Positions 1-9,148 of a stretch of DNA of 64,000 bases are shown here, piece after piece. Numbering within the stretch: the first letter of the stretch is position 1; each line of letters begins with the position of its first letter. Source of the stretch: Dactylonectria macrodidyma (Eukaryota > Ascomycota > Sordariomycetes > Hypocreales > Nectriaceae); contig JAGMUV010000025.1 in NCBI GenBank assembly GCA_020744425.1, forward strand, positions 372,001 to 436,000, written 5' to 3'. Below the pieces are notes generated by a model that was not told the DNA's origin, ran no database searches, and saw nothing but the letters and a program-made list of their open reading frames with translations. A program made the position numbers and the translations under genes.

Positions 1-221
1 CCAAGCCTTCTCCAGTCACCTATCTCCAACAGTCGGGCCAGTGCGTTGTGCACCTTGTCAGCGTCAAGCACGTCGTCGAAGCGGAGTGTCCAAGTAACAA
101 CCATGGACCGGTACGTCTTGGTATCATCGAAGAAGTGGACGGGGAATATTTCGTCTGTCTCGACCGTAGCTGGCTGTGTGCGCCTGGGCTGTAGCCCAAG
201 CAGCCGTCTGAGGAAGTCCAT
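1..221 (-). CDS. BAHD-like acyltransferase, N-terminal part (runs off window)
   Basis: The reverse strand opens at an ATG at 221 and stays open to the window edge, giving 73 residues. The start reads MDFLRRLLGLQPRR; further on come IFPVHFFDDTKTYRSMVV, then WTLRFDDVLDADKVHNAL and a final LLEIGDWRRLG. This wording (a short hydrophilic start, a FDDTK-like segment, then a 'LLEIGDWRKLGGRLR'-like segment) is what I know from fungal proteins of the BAHD / trichothecene 3-O-acetyltransferase-like family, which transfer acyl groups from acyl-CoA to alcohols or amines. The catalytic HxxxD and DFGWG motifs would lie outside the window, so activity cannot be judged. An alternative ATG at 302 is in another frame. 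The family call is by recognition only. Confidence 0.6.
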   Translation of the reverse strand, partial: MDFLRRLLGLQPRRTQPATVETDEIFPVHFFDDTKTYRSMVVTWTLRFDDVLDADKVHNALARLLEIGDWRRL

Positions 222-985
222 ACTCGATGATGTGCAGGTTTGAAAAGAAATGCTCGACTAGGAGGACAAGTGTCGGGGGTGTGACCCAGTTTTGTGAATT
301 CATGGTGAGATCGACAGGGCTCCCCTGAGCCTGTCGATACCTGCCTGGCCTAACCGCCTGTGGCCATGGTTGGTCTTGAGCCAGTCGGGGTAACTTAAGT
401 AGTTCTTACGTTCACCCATTAAGTCGGTTGTTGTGCGCACTCTACTCTGACAGGGACTGATTATGATTCGGTGCAAAATTTCTCTGGGCACTGGTCACCG
501 AAAACACTGTCAAACGAAGTCGTACTTTACAACAAAATCCAGCTTGGACCATGGGCTCTCGCCCCTGACATGTTGATCCGATGAGCAAGAAACAGTGTCT
601 GACATGCTCCGACATCTTACTCAAAGTGGGTATCTTCAGTAACTAAATCAGGTTTGGTCCGAATCCAACAGCCCTATGGCAGCTTCCATGCAGCTTAGCT
701 TTGGCTGTAGCGCCTCGCTTCCATCTGAGCTCTCCGAAGAATCCCGCAAATGTCGCGAGACGTGCTGCATGAGTGCTGTCCGGTCGATGCTTGCGACATC
801 GGGTCGTAACAGTCTTCATAGTAACGCCTCAAATTCCTAGTCAGAATAGTGTCCTCCGACGTTGGGTTATAACTCGGGCAATCGCTGGGATAATACACCA
901 ATTATATATGTAATGAGCTACTCCCACCTTCGCCAAACACAGATTTTATTCCACCTGTCGAACGTGGCTCTATGCATCTTCAACG
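222..985. other. Intergenic, no gene seen
   Basis: This stretch holds the promoter side of the acyltransferase at 1-221 and the 3' flank of the membrane protein gene that ends at 986. Only short open frames without recognisable sequence occur on either strand. Confidence 0.5.
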
Positions 986-3064
986 TTACTTCTCGTCACT
1001 GTGTTGAATAATGCCACCGCCATTTACGTCTCCTCGGCCCTCCCTCGAGCTCTTCACATCGCCTTTCTGTCCAAACTCCTCACCCTCTCGTGGAAACCCC
1101 ACCAACATTCTCTGCAAGTACGTTGGCAGAGGATCCCTGCCACTTTTGTCCTGTGGCGCCACTGTCTCATGCAGGTGGACATTTTGCGACACTCGAAGAA
1201 AAGTCGAAAACTGACTCGTGTATGCAGACTGGGACGAAATCACCACTATCGTGCCTACTAGCACGCTGACCACGGTGAAGAAGATAGCGATTCCGTACGT
1301 GATCCAGAGTGTGCTCGCCGAGTAGTCGTATACGCTTTGAGAAGTCCATTTCTCGACGTTGACGTTTGGTGGTGCATATGGAGACGTGTAGTTGGGGCTA
1401 TCAACCCGAGAATAAGCATTCGACTCCGTAAATACGAATCGTCTAGACTTACTTTAGAACGGCTTCGTTCATTAGACTGATGGTGGCATTTTGAAACATC
1501 TCCTCTGCCAACTCTGCCAAAGTTCGTTCTGTCGTGCCTTCTTCGTATACTCCAGCGCCATCCCAGGCAACGTTTCCCAGGTTCGAGTATGCCAAGCCCA
1601 GAGCCTGAGAAACATTGGCTAGCTCTGCAGCATGAATCAAGGGAGTCATGTCCACGTTGGTTCGCATGTCCAAGGTAGTTGAAGTGGATTCTCCGACGGC
1701 AGAAGTGGAGATTGTGACGTTTCCCAGCAACATCGATGAGAATGCATCAATAACCGCCTGGTATGCAAATTTTTCAACCGCCGACTGGTTCAGCTTGATC
1801 TGTGTCATGCTCGCGTTGTAGGTCGGATCCTCTATAACGAGAAATGAGCTATAACCGGACAGATAGTCAACGTTGTTCATGGGCTCTGATTTGTTTATCT
1901 TGATGTCCTGAGCGCCATTTGCGTAGCTAAACCGCGCACTGTATGACACGTTTTGAAGTGTCATTTCCCAGACCTTGGTGGTCTCCTCCATGTAGTCGAC
2001 GATGCCTTCTGTTGTGATGTTGTGATGGAGGTCTGGAGGAGAATCTTGAGGAAGGATCATGACATAGATTGACAGCGGCTCGCCACCCGCCACTGTCAAA
2101 CGAGGGGTCCAAGAGTTGTTCCCGACAGCGGTATATGGCAAACTACTATTGGCATCTGTCCCTTCTGGGAGCCAAGAGAGGTATGTTTTCCACGGTCCAA
2201 GTGCTCCGTAGCCCCAGGCCTCGGCGTACTGAGTAAAAATACGTGTTCTAAGTGCTCCCTTGTTGTCCTCGGTAAGAGCGCTGCACTTCACTGACGGTCC
2301 GTGAAAGTCAAGAGTCCACGAAGCGTTGACCGACGGGGCTGCGATTGATAAGATCTCGTGAGCAATAAGAGAACCCTGAACGGCCTTCTTCACAGATGAT
2401 TGGGGCTTTTCGTATGTCAGTTCAGTTGTCTGCCACTCCGATCTGTCCGATACTCTATAAATATCTGTAAAAGTCGACGTAACCGACGCAAAGTTCATGC
2501 TCGTAAAGTCGGCACGGGGTACACGAATAGCTTCTGTGGTATTTACCCATGCCGTCGTAATAGTCAGAGCCGACGGCGTAATAAGTGGTGCAAGCTGAAG
2601 CACCCTATTTGAGTATTAGCTAGTATCTAGGAGCAGCAGTACTGATGTCATGCATACCAGAAAAGAAGGAGCAGAAATGCCGGAAAGGGCATGTGCCACC
2701 ACATTCTGGTGTTCATAGCACTCATCCAGTCATCTCTAGACGAAAAGAGGGCATCTATCAGACCAATCTCTGCAGGGCGACTCTTTATCGCCTTCCAGCT
2801 GATTTGGTCATGTGCCGCTGCAATGGCAACAGCCAGAAATGCTTTCGTGCAAAAGGCTAGAGCGTTACCAATCGCAATATTGACTTTCTGTCTCGACACG
2901 CCATGCCAGACGTCGAAGGAGGAATCCGGTGGTGGCTTTCCATCTAGGTTGCTGTAGAACAAGTGCTGGCCCACAGCACAGAGAACTCCTGCCGCAAGGC
3001 TCAGAAACATGAACCAGATCTTCTTTGCAAAGGCCCGAGGCTGAGGCTTGTGTTGATACTCCAT
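986..3064 (-). CDS. Large multi-pass membrane protein of a fungus-specific family
   Basis: Three exons, 3064-2658, 2604-1453 and 1397-986, join in phase to 656 residues. The first intron (53 bases) has a GTATGC donor and a CTAAT branch-like site; the second starts GTAAGT. The N-terminal part has three hydrophobic segments (FMFLSLAAGVLCAVG, a segment around VNIAIGNALAFCTKAFL, and FPAFLLLLFWVLQLAPLITP). A long, probably extracellular middle rich in NxS/T sites follows, for example NASWT, NATISL and NYTSP, then one helix near the C-terminus (IFFTVVSVLVGTIVVISS) and a short polar tail. This plan of N-terminal helices, glycosylated ectodomain and last helix is typical of a fungal family often annotated DUF3176-like or, misleadingly, 'formylmethionine deformylase-like'. 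I do not know its function. Confidence 0.75.
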
Positions 3065-4335
3065 GACTGCGTCAGTTGGCTGAGCATGGAGGTTCTAGGA
3101 CTCTACTGCAGTGCGAACGAGTCCACAGTTGGACTTGAATCTGGCAGTCTAGGTGTTGTGAACTTGTCCACGACCGGTCGCGTCTGCGCTGTACGAGGTA
3201 AAGCTTCGTGGAAATTGATGGATTAGATGGTTAGGGGAGGCAATGTCAGAATGTCTCCATTTGTCAGATGTTCAGACATTTGCCCAAACCCATGCTCTGA
3301 AACAGAATCCTGTCGTCGGAAATTGCCTGCCCATGGGCTGACGTTTTGCATTGCGGGTTTGTCCAGGGTAGTCGTGGACGAGAGTCAGCACTAACAAGCC
3401 GTCTTTTCCACAGGCGGGGTATTTCCGCATGATGCTATGATATCCAATTTGAAAATTCGAAAACCTGTTCCCTAATAATAATGGCATCGTTTACAACTAC
3501 ACTCTTAAATGTATGCATTTTTAGGTCTTTGATCCCGATATATTGAAGCTGTCATAAGGCTATAGTTGGCGCTGATAATTTCCACTCTAATTTGTAGACC
3601 AACTGGGACAGAAAGTAAACCAGTCCGTACCTACCCTCTCTCCACCTGTGTTGACCGCTTCTTGAATTGAAGAATGGGCTGATTGAGGCTAGGTTCTATT
3701 GTCAACTCTGATTGGCTAGGGAACGGCGTCGTGGTCAGCAAAACATGGACATATCCACATAGTGAGCCTTGTTTTGGAAGTCGGACAGGGCAGCGCTGTC
3801 ACCAAGGAATCCCTACTCGCACATTCCTAAAGCTCCTAATGCTATAGTGTCGAATAGATCGCCTTGTTACTTGAGTGTAAAATTCGTTGACATATCACCA
3901 CCCTTCTAATTGTTCCGTCAGCGGAATGGGTTACTTTGATGTGAGTTGATGTGATAACCTGGGCTGGCTGATAAGATGACGATAAGGATAAGCAGCAAAT
4001 CGAAGCTCAAGCTCCGCCTCGATGTACACGCCCCATTTATTACCTTAATTAGTGCCCAGAAGCGAACTGGATGCAACCACACAAATCAGCTCAGCCACGT
4101 TATGAGCATGCGCCTCAGCCTACCCTCGAGGCTGTGAAAAGCAAGGGATTGGTGGATGGAATGAATCCTTCTGTCCTCTGCGGTCTTTCTCTCGTTCCAT
4201 AATCTCGTTAAACTTAATCTATCGTTTATTGGGGCAATTCGCTGTTTCTGCAACGCCCACAAAAGCCCACGTACTCGCTTCCAATGGTGAAGCTGTGTGG
4301 AGTTTATTTGGAACCGGTGCCTCCGGGAGTTCAAA
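3065..4335. other. Intergenic, divergent promoter region
   Basis: This lies between two divergently transcribed genes, the membrane protein at 986-3064 and the HET gene at 4336. I see no supported coding sequence; open frames here are short and have no recognisable motif. Confidence 0.5.
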
Positions 4336-6129
4336 ATGCGCCTCATCAATACCCGAACATACGAAATCACTGAATTCCTGGGCAGGATTCCCCAATATGC
4401 TATATTATCGCATACCTGGGGCAGCGACGAACTGTCCCTGCAAGAATGGCAACGTATGAACACTTCCGATCTATTTAACTGCCCGAAAAGTGGGTGCAAA
4501 AAGGTTCTGCAAGCGTGTGCGCTGGCACGACTCGACTGGCTCGACTTCATCTGGGTTGACACTGTCTGCATCGACAAAACCAGCAGCGCAGAACTATCAG
4601 AGGCAATCAATTCCATGTTCTCGTGGTACCAGATGTCCAAGATTTGCTACGCATATCTGGCCGACGTTGAGCCCATCTCAAACCACGGCCTCCCTAAAAC
4701 CTCGATACGAGAGAGTAGGTGGTTCACTCGAGGATGGACACTGCAAGAGCTCCTCGCCCCGCGCTTATTGGTCATGCTTGCCCAGGATTGGTCGAAACTA
4801 GGATACTTGGACACCATCTCAGATCTAGTATCAGACATCACTGGCATACCAGAGGACGCCCTTCTCAACTTCCAGCCATCAGGTTCCACAAGTGTTGGGC
4901 AAAGGCTTTCTTGGGTCTCTAACCGTATTACAACACGTCTAGAAGACATCGCGTACTGCATGCTAGGAATTCTTGACGTCAACCTAACTCTCCTTTACGG
5001 CGAAGGGAAAAAGGCATTCCTACGACTTCAAGAAGAGTTGATCAAGGTGTCGGACGATCATACCCTGTTTGTCTGGAGCTACATGCCGGAAATACACTCT
5101 GGCTTCTTTCCAGCGGCTCGCAGGGAACAGCTGAGGGCACTACACTCAAGGGAGGCGGAGTACCTGATAAGACAGGAGGCTAGAGGTGCGACTAACAATT
5201 ATCCAATCGAAAGAGTCGCCCATCTCGTGCTCAACGATCATTGGAACAATGAGTCTAGAGCACCAGTCAGCATGCTTTCATCTGACCCCGTCGCATTTTA
5301 CGACTGTGGGTCGTATTCGCGCTCGCAGCACGCGCAATTTAATTCCTTCACTCCGTATGAGACGAATAACCTTGGCCTTTCCATCCGACTACCAGTCTTT
5401 GAGACATTTGAGTCCGGGCGGCTGGTTCTAATAGCGCTCGGGTGCGAACGTCGCCACCTAGAGTCGGAGGTAGTCTGTCTAGTCCTCGAAAGAGTCCGAC
5501 CTGGCTACCATGTCTTCAGACGGCCGAATTATCCACATCATCCCACCTTGCTGTCTGGTATGGCGCGACCTGCTTGGCATTACAAGTTCAAGAAGATCCA
5601 AGTGCTTAGGTCCGTCAACATGGTGTTGTATGCTGACACAAGCGAGGCCTGGCGGAGACTACTGATTGTATTCCCGCTCGGCATGAACGGAAACATCAAG
5701 GTCGCCTCACACGACCCTCACGGAGGTTGGAGCAGCGGAGGGCTGTTGTTCAGGCACCCAGGAGAATGCTCTATCCTGACTGCGAATTATCTGAGATTTG
5801 AAGGACCAGAGGGGAAGATGACCATATACGTTGGATTGGAATTCCTTAGCACTGGCGGAGTACAGTGGTACTGTGAGATCGACCCCGAGCCAGAGAGCTC
5901 TACTTTCCATCTATGGGAGCGGGGTTTGCACCGGGAAGAGTTGCTCTCGGAGGACGACTGGCTTGAAATGAGACGTCACCAGGTCGGGGGTGGGAAAATT
6001 TCCTCCTACTTTATAACAGTTGCTTTTGGTGATGACATTGTGGTTGGACCGCACGAGCCTGCGCAAGTTATGCAAGTTTTCTTTCACCCAAACGATGCGC
6101 TCCTAGAAGAGGCAGATATTGATTTATAG
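4336..6129 (+). CDS. HET-domain protein (heterokaryon incompatibility type)
   Basis: A single-exon gene of 597 residues. The open frame extends 13 codons upstream, but MRLINTRTYEI at 4336 matches the usual HET start (MRLINT), so I chose it. The HET domain spans roughly residues 1-240. It shows AILSHTWGSDELSLQEW, then FIWVDTVCIDKTSSAELSEA and the following NSMFSWYQ, then RGWTLQELLAP. The remainder (about 240-597) is a less conserved C-terminal region without a recognised repeat. HET domains take part in non-self recognition and regulated cell death after hyphal fusion; partners here are unknown. The gene is intact. A second HET gene with a nearly identical domain core lies at 57634-59271 on the other strand. 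Confidence 0.9.
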   Translation: MRLINTRTYEITEFLGRIPQYAILSHTWGSDELSLQEWQRMNTSDLFNCPKSGCKKVLQACALARLDWLDFIWVDTVCIDKTSSAELSEAINSMFSWYQMSKICYAYLADVEPISNHGLPKTSIRESRWFTRGWTLQELLAPRLLVMLAQDWSKLGYLDTISDLVSDITGIPEDALLNFQPSGSTSVGQRLSWVSNRITTRLEDIAYCMLGILDVNLTLLYGEGKKAFLRLQEELIKVSDDHTLFVWSYMPEIHSGFFPAARREQLRALHSREAEYLIRQEARGATNNYPIERVAHLVLNDHWNNESRAPVSMLSSDPVAFYDCGSYSRSQHAQFNSFTPYETNNLGLSIRLPVFETFESGRLVLIALGCERRHLESEVVCLVLERVRPGYHVFRRPNYPHHPTLLSGMARPAWHYKFKKIQVLRSVNMVLYADTSEAWRRLLIVFPLGMNGNIKVASHDPHGGWSSGGLLFRHPGECSILTANYLRFEGPEGKMTIYVGLEFLSTGGVQWYCEIDPEPESSTFHLWERGLHREELLSEDDWLEMRRHQVGGGKISSYFITVAFGDDIVVGPHEPAQVMQVFFHPNDALLEEADIDL

Positions 6130-6765
6130 GTCTTGGTAGTCTTGCGGAAGTTTTATACAAAAAGTCGGCAGTAGTACTAGAATCTGACTACAAGAACAGC
6201 TGCCCGGATAATGAGTACCAAACTTAAATAGACCCTCTTCTGACAGTGGCAAGATATAAGATTAATTTCAAGCGTACACGTGTTATAGGACGATAACAGA
6301 CATGCTATTTTTCATCGCGATGCCTCAAAGTGCTATACATGGAACACAGCCACATATTCTATGTTAGAAGTTGACATGACCTGGTCAACTGTTGATTTCC
6401 CAGTAATGGATCATCTTTGGCTGTGTACAAGATTTGATTCACCGTTCCCATCGAAAACCGTATTTCTGGTACTGAGGCAATGGTCCAAATGATGCAGGTG
6501 CTACATCTTAGAACCTCCATTTTGCTGAGTAAAATGCGAGACAGTCTTGGGCGGGATCGTTGCTTGAGCTTCTGCTCATTGTTATCGCAGGATAGGAAGG
6601 AACGCCGTCACGGGCGCACATTATTGCATTCATTCGGGCAAGCCGATTGTCAATTGGTACCATGTGGCCCGGCAAAGCAAATCGGTGTCAGAAACCAAGA
6701 TGCTATTGAAATTTGATAACATCCCTAGCTACCCTCACCAGACTAAGACTAGTCCATCGCGTTAT
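6130..6765. other. Intergenic between convergent genes
   Basis: This 3' flank is shared by the HET gene and the secreted protein gene on the other strand. No coding sequence is supported. Confidence 0.5.
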
Positions 6766-7308
6766 TCACTCGCCCTCCTCAAAGCACGACACCAAAGAAA
6801 CCAACCCGGAGTAATTTTCATTCGCTATAAAGTTGAGAAACTCGGGGGTTTCGGAGTATAATTCGCAGATTCCCTCGCCGTCTTCGAACAAGACCGTTAT
6901 GCAGGTGCTGTCAGCTGGGCAACTGCTGGCGCATACCTCGATTGTAGCCACGCCGTATGTCGTGCTAACAATGTATTCGTTGATTTCTCCATCGAGGTTT
7001 TGTATGTAGCCGTGCGTGCCACACTCTTTCGCTGGGGTGGGAGGCGTCGGGTCATCGATAGGAGTTGGTGTGGGAGTTTCTGCCGGTGGTTCTGCCGGTG
7101 TTTCTCCTGGTGTTTCTATCGGTGTCTCTACCGATGTATTCGATGGCGTCTCTATGGGTGTTTCCACTGGCGTTTCTGATGGAGTGACTGATGGAGTGAC
7201 TGATGGTGTAGCTGTAAGGGAATAGCTGGGGTGGCATAGACCTGCGTTCACGCCCCAGACAAACGTGGCGGCGGTGGACGCGAGAGCAATGGTTCTCGAT
7301 GAGCGCAT
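6766..7308 (-). CDS. Small secreted Thr/Pro-rich, Cys-rich protein (PAN/Apple-like fold possible)
   Basis: A single exon of 180 residues, starting at MRSSRTIALASTAATFVWG (7308). Longer forms of the frame start upstream, but this ATG gives a clean signal peptide of about 22 residues ending near VNAG. Residues about 35-90 are a Thr/Pro-rich linker built from TPxxTP-like units (TPSETPVETPIETP), likely O-glycosylated. The C-terminal part has about six cysteines: CGTHG, EVCASSCPADSTC, GICELYS and SCF. That spacing recalls PAN/Apple-type carbohydrate- or protein-binding modules, but the match is loose. A decayed tandem copy lies about 550 bases upstream on the same strand. Secretion is well supported; function is unknown. 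Confidence 0.7.
   Translation of the reverse strand: MRSSRTIALASTAATFVWGVNAGLCHPSYSLTATPSVTPSVTPSETPVETPIETPSNTSVETPIETPGETPAEPPAETPTPTPIDDPTPPTPAKECGTHGYIQNLDGEINEYIVSTTYGVATIEVCASSCPADSTCITVLFEDGEGICELYSETPEFLNFIANENYSGLVSLVSCFEEGE
7040..7215 (-). repeat. Short tandem repeat encoding TPxxTP units
   Basis: Within the secreted protein gene, degenerate 9-12 base units (for example repeats of gatggagtgact on the + strand) encode the Thr/Pro linker. The tandem paralogue at 7862-8324 contains the same type of repeat, so length change by slippage is likely. Confidence 0.6.
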
Positions 7309-7861
7309 GGCGAAGTCGATTTGGTGCGTTTTCGGATGGAAGAAATGTAGAAAAGGTAGAGTTTCCAGCATGCAACTTGATTTTCAGGGAAAGAAAGGAG
7401 AAGGCCAGCAGCTGAGAGCCGCTGCCATGGATTATTCAGGCTATTGCTTGAATTACCGATCGGTATCCACGTCCAAACCATGAGATATCCACGAATAAAC
7501 TTCTGGTCCTGGTATTAGTCGCTTCAAGTGGAAACGGTCTGCCCTGGGACATCGTTAGTGAACGCCATCCAAGCATGCTACTGACTCTAGGCTTGCCCCT
7601 AGACGACGGTTAAAATTAAGCGCTAGAACTAGCCATTCAGCTCGCGCATGTCAAACATCCGCTAATTGTTGTGCAAATGCCTTTAGTTAACCAAGAGTGT
7701 CGTATGCCGGAGAGAACGAGACGGGAATTTCTACTTCCATACCGAAATCCATTCAGACATGTCGATGATCGATCGTCTCTCCATCGAGGAGACGTGATTC
7801 ATCATCGGTGGTTCTACTATGATCTTCTTGGCGTAGCCCACCTCTTTCATCTTAGTACACA
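7309..7861. other. Intergenic between tandem copies
   Basis: This is the promoter side of the secreted protein gene at 6766-7308 and the 3' flank of its broken paralogue. No other gene is seen. Confidence 0.5.
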
Positions 7862-8324
7862 TCAATCAGCCATCTGAAGATCCGTGCCGAAACACTCTCG
7901 CTGGTAGTACAACGCGTCGTTTTCTATAGCGATAAGGTTGATCTACTCGGCCGTCCCGGAGTACAAGGTGCAGAACGTGTACTAGGACGAGTAGGCAAGC
8001 GTCAAACAAGTCGGGTCGGAAAAGCAATCGATGACGCATAGCTCCAGCGTTGGGTATTGGTAGCTTTCTAGAATGATATAAGGAGATGCATTTATAGTGA
8101 CGCCTTCGGTACCGCAAGAAGCGTCGAAGGCGACACGTGTGGGCGTCGGGGTGGCTGATGTCGCGGTTGAAGCCGTTTTTGACGGCGTCTCCGACGGCGT
8201 CTTTGATGGCGTTGCTGATGGCGTGACTGGGTTGAGAGTGGAGGTCAAGCTCATGTTGCATCGGCCTACGTCTACGCTCCAAACGGAAAAGGCTGCGAGA
8301 GCACTGCAATTGATTTGAGTGAGG
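7862..8324 (-). pseudogene. Decayed tandem paralogue of the secreted Thr/Pro-rich protein
   Basis: Read on the reverse strand, one frame gives ALAAFSVWSVDVGRCNMSLT, which aligns with ALASTAATFVWGVNAGLC of the intact neighbour. It continues into a PSATPSKTPSETPSKT linker and a cysteine module (SCGTEG, LELCVIDCFSDPTC). The copy is broken in three ways. The nearby ATG (about 8329) is in a different frame from the signal-like segment. A TAG interrupts the frame after LTLAYSS (stop at about 7982). A second TAG follows CTLYSGTAE. After both stops the homology continues (NLIAIEN against NFIANEN in the intact copy). Both stops could derive from CAG by a C-to-T change. An intact gene with unusual splicing is less likely. 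Confidence 0.75.
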
Positions 8325-9148
8325 GCATCATGAAGTCAAAGAAGCGTTTTCAGAGATGAGACTTGAATAGCTGGCTAAGAGAGAGACAGGATCGATAGTA
8401 ACAGAAGAGGAAGAGGCAAGAAAAGATGGATTGCTGAAGGTTGAGAGTAAAGCACTAGCAAACGCCACCTCCTATTGTGCAGCATTATTGGGGTTCGCCG
8501 TACACAGTAATAACAGGCCTGCACTGAGTATGTAGCACGATTTTGCAGATGCTAATCGAGCTCAAAGGGCAATACTTCAATAGTGTGTTTCTTTAGCTTG
8601 AAGTGCCTAACCTGGATGCGGTTTGAGATGGGAAAAAGCGAGCAAACTATTGAATTGGGGCCCACTGTATCCGTCACAGTTTGGTTGGCATACATGTGAA
8701 GGCGCGCTTTTTCGTTATACAGGCGAGTAGAAAGACCTGTAAAAAATACCAGAGAGATACGCGTCGAATGTGGTCCAGGTTATCCATGCGTATGAGATCT
8801 TGCTTGCGTTCGGGGATCGATGAATCAACGGCTTCCTTTCATCATGTATGCTTGGTGTATATACAGGGGCGGCCGCTATTTCTCACTCTTAGTTAATGGT
8901 CCTCAATCGCCCATAACAATTTCCGTTGTTCAGAAGTTATGTTAAACAGAGGATAAGCTTTAGATCGCAATCCTCGAAGTCCTACCCTCCCAGGCAGTAA
9001 ATGATGGGATCAACTCCATGAGAGCTATCGTTGTAGATGAGACGGTAATGAAAGAATATATCGTTGCAAAGACACTACATCGACAACATTAAAACGACCG
9101 AAATAACTTATACTAGCATCATAGATCATAAAAATCGTCAACATCTCC
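8325..9148. other. Intergenic, no gene seen
   Basis: This separates the decayed paralogue from the glycine/cysteine-rich tail of the DUF1399 gene. I see no supported coding sequence. Confidence 0.5.
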
